13,712 nucleotides of DNA from an uncultured Campylobacter sp. Its GTDB lineage: Bacteria > Campylobacterota > Campylobacteria > Campylobacterales > Campylobacteraceae. The translations under genes were made by a program, and so were the position numbers. This document shows positions 6,326-13,712 of this stretch, in pieces. Every line of letters begins with the position of its first letter. Position 1 is the stretch's first letter. The notes under the pieces are model-generated. The model was not told the DNA's origin, did no database searches, and saw only the letters and a program-made list of their open reading frames with translations. The stretch covers positions 1 through 13,712 of the forward strand of contig NZ_CALEDC010000326.1 of the NCBI RefSeq assembly GCF_937949835.1, read 5' to 3'.

Positions 6326-7459
6326 ATGAAAAAAGTCGCTAGTTTGATTTTCGCAGCATTTTTGGTTTCGGGCTGCTCCTATTTTGAAAAAAAGGAGAAA
6401 AGCGGCGCAAAGCAAAGCGGCGAGGCTCCCGCACTGCCGGTAGGCGTATTTACCGCCAAATCCGCCGACGTGCCGATAATTTTAAAATTTAACGGACAGA
6501 CCGTGAGCGAGCTTGAGATAATGCTAAAGCCGCAGGTTTCGGGCACCATCGAAAAGCAGCTTTTTGAGCCGGGGCACAGCGTCAAAAAGGGCGACGTGCT
6601 CTACGAGATAGACCGCTCGCGCTACCAAGCGGCGTTTGACAGCGCAAACGCCAATCTGCAAAACGCCTCGGCGGACTACAAAAGAGCCAAAGCGCTAAAA
6701 GCTAGCAACACGATCTCCCAAAAGGACTTTGACACCGCAAAAGCCGCATTTATGGTAGCTGAAGCAAATTTTAAAAGCGCCAAGATCGATTTTGACCACT
6801 CGCTCGTGACCGCGCCTTTTGACGGCATGGCGGGCGATACGCAAAAGGACGTGGGCGCATATGTAAATGTGGGTGAGGATCTGGTGCGTCTTAGCAAATT
6901 TGATCCGATCGACGTGGAATTCGGCATCGCAGACGTCGATAGGCTGGAGCTTGATGCAAATTTAAGAAACGGGCAGTGGAAGCAGCTGGGACGTCAAGTC
7001 AGCATAAATCTCGGCGGCAAGGACTACAACGGCACGCTAAGCTTCATCGATAGCGTCATCAATACAAACACCGCGTCAGTCAGCGCCAAAGCTCAAATTC
7101 CAAATCCAAGCTTAGAAATTCGCCCTGGAATTTTTACTAAAGTAAGTGTCGAGGGTTTTTATCAGAAAAACGGCTTTAAAATTCCGCAAGTTGCGCTCAA
7201 GCAAGATCTTAGCAACACCATAGTCTACGTCGTGCAAGATGGAAAGGTCGCTAAAAAAGTGGTCAAAATTTCAGCGCAAGATACCCGCACGGCGACGATC
7301 TCAAGCGGACTGCAAGACGGCGATCAGATCATTTTGGATAATTTTAAAAAGATCAACGTGGGCTCCAAGGTCACTCCGGTGCCCGCGAGCACCGATCCCT
7401 ACGTAGCGGGGCAGCCTAACGAACAACTATCTCAGAGCAATGCGGAAAGCGGGAAATAA
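6326..7459 (+). CDS. cmeA: CmeA, periplasmic membrane fusion protein of an RND efflux pump
   Basis: CmeA is the adaptor that joins the inner-membrane pump CmeB to the outer-membrane channel CmeC. The 377-residue product has a lipoprotein signal with lipobox V-S-G-C (Cys17), so it is anchored to the periplasmic face of the inner membrane. Family parts are in order: first lipoyl half L-K-P-Q-V-S-G-T-I (67-75) to D-V-L-Y-E-I-D (90-96), a coiled-coil hairpin rich in Ala, Lys and Asp (about 101-158), the second lipoyl half V-T-A-P-F-D-G (161-167), then the beta-barrel and membrane-proximal domains. GAGGA lies 6 nt before the ATG. Its stop overlaps the cmeB start in TAATG, indicating translational coupling. 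It is the first gene of the operon and is preceded by the promoter and CmeR-like site. Confidence 0.93.
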   Translation: MKKVASLIFAAFLVSGCSYFEKKEKSGAKQSGEAPALPVGVFTAKSADVPIILKFNGQTVSELEIMLKPQVSGTIEKQLFEPGHSVKKGDVLYEIDRSRYQAAFDSANANLQNASADYKRAKALKASNTISQKDFDTAKAAFMVAEANFKSAKIDFDHSLVTAPFDGMAGDTQKDVGAYVNVGEDLVRLSKFDPIDVEFGIADVDRLELDANLRNGQWKQLGRQVSINLGGKDYNGTLSFIDSVINTNTASVSAKAQIPNPSLEIRPGIFTKVSVEGFYQKNGFKIPQVALKQDLSNTIVYVVQDGKVAKKVVKISAQDTRTATISSGLQDGDQIILDNFKKINVGSKVTPVPASTDPYVAGQPNEQLSQSNAESGK

Positions 7460-10400
7460 TGTTTTCTAAATTTTTCATCAACCGCCCCGTTTTTGCCTGC
7501 GTTGTTTCGATCATCATCGTAATCGCGGGCGTTTTGGCTCTTAAAAATTCCTCCGTCGAGGAGTATCCGCAACTCACGCCGCCGCAAATCGTCGTAAGTG
7601 CTACATATAGCGGCGCGGATGCGCAAACTATAGCCGACGTCGTCGCAGCTCCTCTTGAAAACGCAATTAACGGCGTTGAAAATATGATCTATATGCAAAG
7701 CTCAGCGAGCTCCTCCGGCGATGTTCGTATCAACGTATATTTTCAAATCGGCACAAATCCAGCAGATGCGAAAGTCAATGTAAACAACCGCGTCACGCCA
7801 GCTCTTACGCTACTTCCCGACGAAGTGCGCCGCTACGGCGTAACCGTCACCGAGCGTAGCAGTACGATGCTCGAAGTGCTTGCATTTTACGATCCTAGCG
7901 AACAGATGGATGTCGTAGAGATGCAAAACTACGTAGCTATCAACGTCGTAGATGAGCTAAAGCGCGTGCCGGGCGTCGGTGAAGCTCAAGCGCTGGGCAC
8001 AAAAGATTATGCTATGAGGATCTGGGTAAAGCCCGAGCTACTTAAGAAATTTAACGTTACGACCGCCGAGATAATCGCCGCAATAAGCGAGCAAAACAGT
8101 CAATACGCCGCGGGCAAGATGGGCGAGCAACCGATGAACTTAGGCAATCCCTACGTATATGCGATCAAGCCTGAGGGTCGTTTAAAAACCGTCGAAGAGT
8201 TTGAAAATATAATCATACGCGCGCAAAAAGATGGGAATTTCTTGCGCGTAAAAGATGTCGCCGATGTCAAACTTGGCGGCGCAAGCTACAATATCTCGGC
8301 GAAATTTAACGGTAAAGAGATGGTGCCTGTGCTTATCTTTATGCAAAGCGGTGCCAACGCTCTAGCCGTAGTTGAAGCGGTAAATAAGCGCATAGACGAA
8401 CTTAAACCAAATTTCCCAGGAGAGCTGACCTACGACGTCGCCTACGATACGACTAGCTTCGTAAAGGTCTCGATCGAAGAGGTCATTCATACCTTCATTG
8501 AAGCGCTAATCCTCGTCATCATCGTTATGTATATGTTCTTAGGCAATCTTAGAGCGACAATCATTCCGACGCTTGCTGCGCCCGTATCGATCTGCGGCGC
8601 GTTTATCGGAATTTACGCCTTCGGATTTTCAATAAATTTAATCACACTTTTCGCGCTTATCCTTGCTATCGGCATCGTCGTGGACGACGCGATCATAGTA
8701 ATCGAGAACGTAGAGAGAATTTTGCACGAGGAGCCGCAACTCAGCGTCAAAGAAGCCACTACAAAGGCGATGGGCGAGATCGTAGCGCCCGTCATCTCTA
8801 TCGTGCTCGTGCTCTCAGCGGTTTTCGTGCCGGTTGCGTTTATGGAGGGCTTTACGGGGGTTATGCAGAGGCAATTTGCTTTAACGCTCGTAGCCTCGGT
8901 ATGTTTTTCAGGCTTCGTAGCCCTTACACTAACACCCGCGCTTTGCGCTCTAATCTTGCAAAAAAAGGAATCTGAGCCTTTTTTCTTTATAAGATGGTTT
9001 AATAATCTTTTTAGCATCTCAACTAAAATTTACGCCGCAGGCGTCGGCATGGTTCTTCGCCACGTACTAATCAGCCTCGTTTTTGTAGGCATCATCATCT
9101 ATGCAATGATAGAGCTTCTTAAACTTACTCCGAGCGGCCTAGTGCCTAACGAAGACAAGGGCTCAATTATGGCGATGACTACGCTTCCGTCTGCATCTAC
9201 GCTGCCTAGAACGGAAGCCGATCAGGATTTCATCGCAAGCATCGCTAAAAAGTATCCAAACGTAAAAGATATAACCCAAATCACGGGATACGATATGCTA
9301 GCCGGAGCACTCAGAGAAAATGCGGGAGCTTTTTTTATGAAGCTAAAAGACTGGAAAGATCGCCCAGGCGATGAAAATTCCAACTTTGCCTTAGCCGCCG
9401 CGCTAAACGGGCAGCTCTACGGCGCCGATCGCAACTCGATGACCTACGTCGTCACGCCGCCGCCTATCATGGGTCTTTCACTTACGGGCGGATTTGAGCT
9501 CTACGCGCAAAGCACGACGGGCAAGAGCTACGATGAAATTCGCGCAGATATGGATCGCGTAACTGCCAAAGCCAATCAACACCCCGCTTTAAAGCTCGTG
9601 CGAACGACGCTGGATACCGATTTCCCGCAGTATAAGCTCTATATAGATAAAGAGAAGGTAAAAATGCTAGGCGTTAAGATAGCCGACATTTTCACCGTGC
9701 TAAATTCCACCATCGGGCAGTATTATATCAACGACTTTAACCTCTTGGGCCGCACGTTTAAGGTCTATATCCGCGCTACGCAAAACTATAGAGACGATCC
9801 TAACGATCTAAAATCGCTCTACGTCCGCAGCGGCAGCGGCGATCTGATACCGTTAAATTCTTTAGTGAGGCTTGAGCGCTCGCTGGGTCCTGATTCCGTT
9901 AATAGATTTAACGCCTTCCCGGCAGCGCAGATTATGGGTGAGCCAAACACGGGCTACACCTCGGGTCAGGCGATCGCCGCGATCCAAGAGGTCATAAAAG
10001 AGGAGCTTCCTAGCGGATATTCGATTGGCTGGGCGGGCTCTGCATATCAAGAGGTCAGCGAGACCGGCAAGGGCGCGCAGGCATTCGTATTCGGAATGAT
10101 ATTCGTATTTTTGATCCTGGCGGCTCAATACGAAAGGTGGCTCATGCCGCTTGCCGTGCTTACCGCCGTGCCGTTTTCGGTATTCGGCGCGCTCGTGTTT
10201 ACATATTTCCGCGGGCTGAATAACGACATATATTTTCAGATCGGACTTTTACTTCTAATCGGTCTGGCGGCGAAAAATGCGATTTTGATCGTGGAATTTG
10301 CGATGAACGAGCACCTAAACAACCACCGACCGATCGCGGAAGCTGCCGTCGAGGCCGCCAAGATGAGGTTCCGCCCTATCGTGATGACGAGCCTTGCGTT

Positions 10401-10617
10401 CGGACTTGGCGTACTTCCGATGGTTATCGCCACCGGCGCTGGTGCTGCTAGCCGCCACGCGCTAGGAACCGGCGTCGTAGGCGGAATGCTCGCGGCATCT
10501 ACAATCGCGATCTTTTTCGTGCCGCTGTTTTTCTACCTGCTCGAAAGCTTCAACGCTTGGCTTGATAGACGCGGCAAAAAAGTCCAAACTAACGAGGTGA
10601 ACGATGAAAATAAATAA
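7459..10617 (+). CDS. cmeB: CmeB, RND (HAE1) multidrug efflux transporter
   Basis: CmeB is the inner-membrane pump that captures drugs, bile salts and other amphiphiles and drives them out using the proton gradient, working as a trimer. At 1052 residues it has the standard length. The N-terminus M-F-S-K-F-F-I-N-R-P-V-F-A is the usual first helix start, followed by a large periplasmic loop (about 39-336) and a second between the two six-helix halves. The proton-relay residues are present: paired Asp409-Asp410 in helix 4 (G-I-V-V-D-D-A-I-I-V-I-E-N) and Lys939 in helix 10 (L-A-A-K-N-A-I-L). From memory, long stretches match C. jejuni CmeB. The start overlaps the cmeA stop by one base and the end overlaps cmeC by 14 nt, so all three proteins are made from one message in balanced amounts. 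No defect is seen. Confidence 0.95.
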   Translation: MFSKFFINRPVFACVVSIIIVIAGVLALKNSSVEEYPQLTPPQIVVSATYSGADAQTIADVVAAPLENAINGVENMIYMQSSASSSGDVRINVYFQIGTNPADAKVNVNNRVTPALTLLPDEVRRYGVTVTERSSTMLEVLAFYDPSEQMDVVEMQNYVAINVVDELKRVPGVGEAQALGTKDYAMRIWVKPELLKKFNVTTAEIIAAISEQNSQYAAGKMGEQPMNLGNPYVYAIKPEGRLKTVEEFENIIIRAQKDGNFLRVKDVADVKLGGASYNISAKFNGKEMVPVLIFMQSGANALAVVEAVNKRIDELKPNFPGELTYDVAYDTTSFVKVSIEEVIHTFIEALILVIIVMYMFLGNLRATIIPTLAAPVSICGAFIGIYAFGFSINLITLFALILAIGIVVDDAIIVIENVERILHEEPQLSVKEATTKAMGEIVAPVISIVLVLSAVFVPVAFMEGFTGVMQRQFALTLVASVCFSGFVALTLTPALCALILQKKESEPFFFIRWFNNLFSISTKIYAAGVGMVLRHVLISLVFVGIIIYAMIELLKLTPSGLVPNEDKGSIMAMTTLPSASTLPRTEADQDFIASIAKKYPNVKDITQITGYDMLAGALRENAGAFFMKLKDWKDRPGDENSNFALAAALNGQLYGADRNSMTYVVTPPPIMGLSLTGGFELYAQSTTGKSYDEIRADMDRVTAKANQHPALKLVRTTLDTDFPQYKLYIDKEKVKMLGVKIADIFTVLNSTIGQYYINDFNLLGRTFKVYIRATQNYRDDPNDLKSLYVRSGSGDLIPLNSLVRLERSLGPDSVNRFNAFPAAQIMGEPNTGYTSGQAIAAIQEVIKEELPSGYSIGWAGSAYQEVSETGKGAQAFVFGMIFVFLILAAQYERWLMPLAVLTAVPFSVFGALVFTYFRGLNNDIYFQIGLLLLIGLAAKNAILIVEFAMNEHLNNHRPIAEAAVEAAKMRFRPIVMTSLAFGLGVLPMVIATGAGAASRHALGTGVVGGMLAASTIAIFFVPLFFYLLESFNAWLDRRGKKVQTNEVNDENK

Positions 10618-12061
10618 CGCTCTCTTAAGCGCCTTGACGCTTGGAATTTTACTCTGCGGCTGCAACTTCAAGCCCGTCACGCCACAAAAACAGACCGGTT
10701 TTAAGGCGGATTACGCGAGCACGAACGTTAGCACGCAGTGGTGGAAAAGCTTTAACGATCCGCAGCTAAACGCCCTGATCCAAAGCGCGCTGGAGCAAAA
10801 TTCCGACCTGCAAACCGCGCTGAATAACGTCGAGTATGCGCGCGTAAATTTAGGGCTAAGCAAGCTCGAATACCTGCCGAACGTAAATTTAAGCGGCAGC
10901 GCGGTGCGTCAGAATAATTTCGGCAACCGGCCCGATCGCAACTCCCACGGCTCGTATCAGATCGGCGCCGTGCTAAGCTACGAGATCGATCTTTGGGGGC
11001 GCGTGCGCAATAGCGTAGATTCGGCGCGATCTCGATTTAATGCGACGAAATACGACTACGAAACCGCCAAAAACACGATCACCAGCACGGTTGCGACGAC
11101 CTATTTTACGCTACTAGCATTAAAGCAGCAGGAGAAAATTTTAAAAGACAGCCTAAAAAGCTATCAAGATACGCAAAACTACCGCAAAAAGCAGCTCGAT
11201 GCGGGCGCGATTAGCGAGATCGTATTTTATCAGGCCAAAGCCGCGGTCCAAAGCGCCGAGGCAAGCCTGATAAGTGTGCAAAATCAGCTCTCCGCGGCGC
11301 AGACCTCGCTAAATATCCTAACGGGCAAGAGCTACGATGAAATTTTACGCGGCGCGCCGCAGACCGCTGCGAAAATGCCTAGCGCGCCGCAGATCCCAAG
11401 CGGAATCCCAAGCGACGTGATCCTGCACCGCCCCGACGTCGCAAGCTCGCTCGAAAATCTGCGCTCGAGCAACTTCTTAGTAGGCGTCGCCAAGGCAGGC
11501 TACTTCCCTACCTTCTCGCTTACCGGCTCGGCAGGATATGCAAGCGGCGAGTTTGACAGGCTGTTTACCGCAAGCGCAAGCACGTGGAGCATCGGCGGCT
11601 CGCTCGTAGGGCCGCTGCTTGACTTCGGCCGCCAAAAAAGGCGCGTAGAGCTTGCAAATTTAGAGCAAAACGCGAGCTTCATCGCATACGACAAAGCTCT
11701 TAAAACCGCTTTCGGCGACGTTCGCGACGCGCTTGTCGGCGTGCAAAACGCAAAATTAAGGCAGGTAAGCCTCGCCGATCTCGTCGCTTCGCAGAGCAAA
11801 ATTTATTCAAACGCCTCAAGCAGGTATCAGGCGGGCTACAGCGACCATCTGGAGTTTTTGGATTCGCAGCGAAACCTGCTTAGCGCGCAGCTAAATAAAG
11901 TGCAGGCAGATCTTGATGTGCTAAGCGCGACAGTAAACGCCTACAAGGCGCTTGGCGGCGGCTTTAGCATAGAAGATAGCGAAATAAAGGCGCTTCTAGG
12001 CGCGGAGAAGGACGTGCAGCCCGATATGTCCGCGTTCCCGAAAGATAGAATTTTTAATTAG
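10604..12061 (+). CDS. cmeC: CmeC, outer membrane channel lipoprotein (NodT/TolC-like factor)
   Basis: CmeC is the outer-membrane duct of the efflux machine. The 485-residue protein begins with a lipoprotein signal (lipobox L-C-G-C, Cys20), typical of the NodT/OprM branch. The two repeated outer-membrane-efflux domains are visible: the first from Q-W-W-K-S-F-N-D-P-Q-L through Y-E-I-D-L-W-G-R-V-R, the second from G-I-P-S-D-V-I-L-H-R-P-D-V through P-L-L-D-F-G-R-Q and the alpha-helical S-S-R-Y-Q-A-G-Y-S-D-H-L-E-F-L-D. GAGG lies 6 nt before the ATG, inside the end of cmeB, and the coding regions overlap by 14 nt. It is the last gene of the operon, followed by an inverted repeat and an intrinsic terminator. 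Confidence 0.93.
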   Translation: MKINNALLSALTLGILLCGCNFKPVTPQKQTGFKADYASTNVSTQWWKSFNDPQLNALIQSALEQNSDLQTALNNVEYARVNLGLSKLEYLPNVNLSGSAVRQNNFGNRPDRNSHGSYQIGAVLSYEIDLWGRVRNSVDSARSRFNATKYDYETAKNTITSTVATTYFTLLALKQQEKILKDSLKSYQDTQNYRKKQLDAGAISEIVFYQAKAAVQSAEASLISVQNQLSAAQTSLNILTGKSYDEILRGAPQTAAKMPSAPQIPSGIPSDVILHRPDVASSLENLRSSNFLVGVAKAGYFPTFSLTGSAGYASGEFDRLFTASASTWSIGGSLVGPLLDFGRQKRRVELANLEQNASFIAYDKALKTAFGDVRDALVGVQNAKLRQVSLADLVASQSKIYSNASSRYQAGYSDHLEFLDSQRNLLSAQLNKVQADLDVLSATVNAYKALGGGFSIEDSEIKALLGAEKDVQPDMSAFPKDRIFN

Positions 12062-12112
12062 CTTTAAATTTACGAGTAGCGCGAAATTTTAAAATAGCCG
12101 TAAATTTAAAGC
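12061..12112. repeat. Perfect 14-bp inverted repeat at the end of cmeC
   Basis: GCTTTAAATTTACG (12061-12074) and CGTAAATTTAAAGC (12099-12112) are perfect arms around a 24-nt loop. The left arm uses the last base of the cmeC stop codon. It is not followed by a T run. In RNA it would fold stably at the 3' end of the message, so it may protect the transcript or assist the terminator just downstream. Confidence 0.65.
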
Positions 12113-12129
12113 GCAGCTCGGCTTTTATG

Positions 12130-12171
12130 GCGCAAGCGGATGTATGAAAGAAAAATCTGCTTGCGCTTTTT
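12130..12171 (+). terminator. Rho-independent terminator of cmeABC
   Basis: GCGCAAGCGGAT (12130-12141) pairs with ATCTGCTTGCGC (12155-12166) over 12 bp with one G-T pair, followed at once by TTTTT (12167-12171). The loop is 13 nt. It stands 69 nt after the cmeC stop and is the clearest terminator in the window. Confidence 0.85.
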
Positions 12172-12443
12172 AAATTTAGCCCCGCGGCGGGCGGCAAATT
12201 CCAATTTCAAAGATAATCTAAATTTTAAAATGGCCGCAGCAAGGTAAAATCGTCGCTCGGCTAGGAAGCGCAAAGCGGCTTGGCTTAGTGGCGCGACAGA
12301 ATTTTTAAGCGGCACGGCGAAATTACAAGCAGCGCGATAAAATTCTAAGCGCCGCGTTTTAAATTTAAAGGCGAGGCGGATTGCGAGCCGAAACGGAATT
12401 TGGCAAAATTTTAGATTTTCGCTATAATCGCGACTTTTAATTT
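12172..12443. other. Spacer between the cmeABC terminator and tRNA-Ser
   Basis: No gene is visible. Two imperfect copies of a unit beginning GCGCGA, then an AAATT-type core and AAGCG (about 12291-12316 and 12332-12356, 41-bp period) look like a degenerate tandem repeat. The right end holds the tRNA promoter. Confidence 0.4.
12423..12428 (+). promoter_or_regulatory. -10 box for tRNA-Ser
   Basis: A TATAAT in the context CGCTATAATCGCG lies 15 nt before the mature tRNA 5' end, leaving a leader of about 9 nt. Confidence 0.65.
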
Positions 12444-12531
12444 AGATGGGTGTCCGAGCGGTTGAAGGAGCACGCCTGGAACGCGTGTAAAGTGCAAGCT
12501 TTCGAGGGTTCGAATCCCTTCCCATCTGCCA
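12444..12531 (+). tRNA. tRNA-Ser(GGA)
   Basis: The 88-nt gene has acceptor arms AGATGGG (12444-12450) and CCCATCT (12521-12527), discriminator G and an encoded CCA (12529-12531). The anticodon stem CACGC/GCGTG encloses CTGGAAC with anticodon GGA at 12478-12480, reading UCC and UCU serine codons. The extra-long variable arm (12488-12503, AAAG/CTTT stem) is the serine-type identity mark. The T arm is GAGGG-TTCGAAT-CCCTT with one G-T pair. Confidence 0.96.
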
Positions 12532-12879
12532 CTACTTCAATTCATATTCTTAGACTCAAGCGCCTCAATCGCAAAAAAGCCTCGAGACGCGGCAGCGCTC
12601 GTTGGCGGCAAGGGTCCTCATCCGCGCAAATAAAATTCCACGCTTTTAAATCATAGCTCCGCCGCCGAAATAAAATTTCGCGCGTCGCGCCTTAAAATTT
12701 CACTAAAATTCCATTCTACGGCATTCTACTCGTTTCAAATTTAGATCTGGGGGCTACGCTTGCAAAATTCTATCCACAAATTTCGTACCTAAATCCTGTG
12801 CAAATTTTACCCAAACGCGCGTTATTTACCGATATTGCGCTAAAATTCCTTTTAAAATTTCACTTTGAAGGAGAGAAAA
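12532..12879. other. Intergenic region between tRNA-Ser and the peroxidase gene
   Basis: About 350 bases with no supported gene and many AAAATTCC/AAAATTTC words. No T-tailed hairpin for the tRNA is obvious. A TAAAAT at 12841-12846 is a weak -10 candidate for the peroxidase gene, 34 nt before its start codon. Confidence 0.4.
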
Positions 12880-13712
12880 ATGAGTGAAGAAAAAAGTTGC
12901 GCCTGTGCGCACGCAAAATCCCAAAACGTAACCGACGCGCCCGGCAACAACACCGTATTTATGATCTGGCGCTTTGGTGCGGGCAAGACCGCCTGCAAAA
13001 AGGCTTTCGAGGACCTTTGCGCTCTGGTGATAAATTTAAACAAAACCGCCGTTACGAGATTCGGCGCGGCTAGCGAAACAAGCTGCGTGCTGGGCGTGGG
13101 CTTTGAGGCGTGGAAAATGCTCGGCTTGCCGAAGCCTTTGCCGAAGGAGCTAAAAAATTTCGAAGAGATTAGAGGTGACAAGCACATCGCGCCCGCTACC
13201 GGAGGCGATATCCATATCCACATCAGAGCGGCGAATCAAGCCGTTTGCTACGATATGGCAAGCGAGATCAGAGCCGCGCTAAAGGATGTTGCGACGTGCG
13301 AGGAGGAGATCTGCGGCTTTAAATACTACGACGGGCGCGCTATCATCGGCTTTGTGGACGGCACCGAAAATCCGCAAGGCGCAGATCGCGACTTTTTCGC
13401 CAAGGTAGGCGACGAGGATGCGGCGTACAAGGGCGGCAGCTATCTTTTTACGCAAAAATATATCCACGATATGAGCGCGTGGAACGCCGCGGGCGTCGCA
13501 GAGCAGGAGCGCGTCATCGGGCGCAGCAAACAAAACGACATCGAAATGAGCGAGGAGATCAAGCCTAGCAACTCGCACTCCGCCGCAGCCAACGTCGGCG
13601 ACGATAAAAAGGTCGTGCGCGGCAATATGCCGTTTGTGCAAGGCGGTGAGACGGGAACCTACTTCATCGCCTACGCAAGCACCTTTAGCACGCTGGAGCT
13701 GATGCTTGAGAG
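12880..13712 (+). CDS. DyP-type haem peroxidase (YfeX-like), 3' end beyond the window
   Basis: The visible 277 residues match the dye-decolorizing peroxidase family, haem enzymes that use hydrogen peroxide to oxidise varied substrates. Family residues are in place: the G-F-V-D-G-T-E-N-P motif (157-165) with catalytic Asp160, the proximal haem ligand His233 in N-S-H, and the distal Arg247 in V-V-R-G-N-M-P-F, followed by Y-F-I-A-Y-A-S-T. The Asp-His-Arg order is as in E. coli YfeX. There is no signal or Tat peptide, so it is cytoplasmic. AAGGAG lies 6 nt before the ATG. The N-terminus carries a small Cys cluster (S-C-A-C-A-H, Cys7 and Cys9). About 30-50 residues are probably missing past the window edge, including any encapsulin-targeting tail. 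The role is probably peroxide defence or haem handling. Confidence 0.9.
   Translation, partial: MSEEKSCACAHAKSQNVTDAPGNNTVFMIWRFGAGKTACKKAFEDLCALVINLNKTAVTRFGAASETSCVLGVGFEAWKMLGLPKPLPKELKNFEEIRGDKHIAPATGGDIHIHIRAANQAVCYDMASEIRAALKDVATCEEEICGFKYYDGRAIIGFVDGTENPQGADRDFFAKVGDEDAAYKGGSYLFTQKYIHDMSAWNAAGVAEQERVIGRSKQNDIEMSEEIKPSNSHSAAANVGDDKKVVRGNMPFVQGGETGTYFIAYASTFSTLELMLE

Noticed and set aside
12450..12656. 68-codon plus-strand frame starting inside the tRNA
   Set aside because: It overlaps a well-formed tRNA and lacks a start site and any recognisable protein content.
12444..12879. Integration site or mobile element at the tRNA-Ser gene
   Set aside because: No integrase and no repeat of the tRNA 3' end is seen downstream in the window.
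1..13712. CRISPR array, insertion sequence, phage or toxin-antitoxin module
   Set aside because: No regularly spaced repeats, no transposase or integrase motifs and no recognisable toxin or antitoxin on either strand.

Overview
The window looks like chromosomal DNA of a Campylobacter of the higher-GC, oral/enteric type (C. gracilis, showae or rectus-like). This is inferred from a complete tripartite efflux operon closely resembling C. jejuni cmeABC, from promoters reduced to a TATAAT box behind T-rich DNA, and from the dense AAATTT/AAAATTTT words scattered through otherwise about half-GC sequence. The species cannot be fixed from the sequence alone.

Layout. (1) 71-2898, all on the minus strand: a secreted tannase/feruloyl-esterase-family hydrolase, a small lipoprotein 21 nt behind it (probable operon), then a flavin-reductase-like gene whose 5' end is broken by a one-base frameshift and lacks a normal start codon. 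(2) 2899-3304: gene-poor, with a 10-bp inverted repeat and a short coding-like remnant. (3) 3305-4456, minus: an MFS drug/metabolite exporter. (4) 4457-5044: no gene seen. (5) 5045-6151, minus: thiD, the HMP/HMP-P kinase of thiamine synthesis, carrying an unusual in-frame insert of roughly 85 residues. (6) 6152-6325: a divergent promoter region with a near-match to the CmeR operator. (7) 6326-12061, plus: cmeA-cmeB-cmeC with overlapping junctions, followed by a strong intrinsic terminator. (8) 12444-12531, plus: tRNA-Ser(GGA). (9) 12880 to the window end, plus: a DyP-type haem peroxidase, cut by the window edge.

How the genes work together. CmeA (periplasmic adaptor), CmeB (proton-driven RND pump) and CmeC (outer-membrane channel) form one efflux machine. 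Its promoter and operator are read divergently from thiD, and the cmeR repressor gene that precedes cmeA in C. jejuni is absent here. The hydrolase and its lipoprotein partner are probably exported together. The remaining genes are individually transcribed housekeeping or stress genes.

No CRISPR array, insertion sequence, phage or defence system was seen. The most notable points are the ThiD insert, the CmeR-type site without an adjacent cmeR, the damaged flavin-reductase start, and possible gene remnants in the long intergenic stretches. I see no convincing previously undescribed system.
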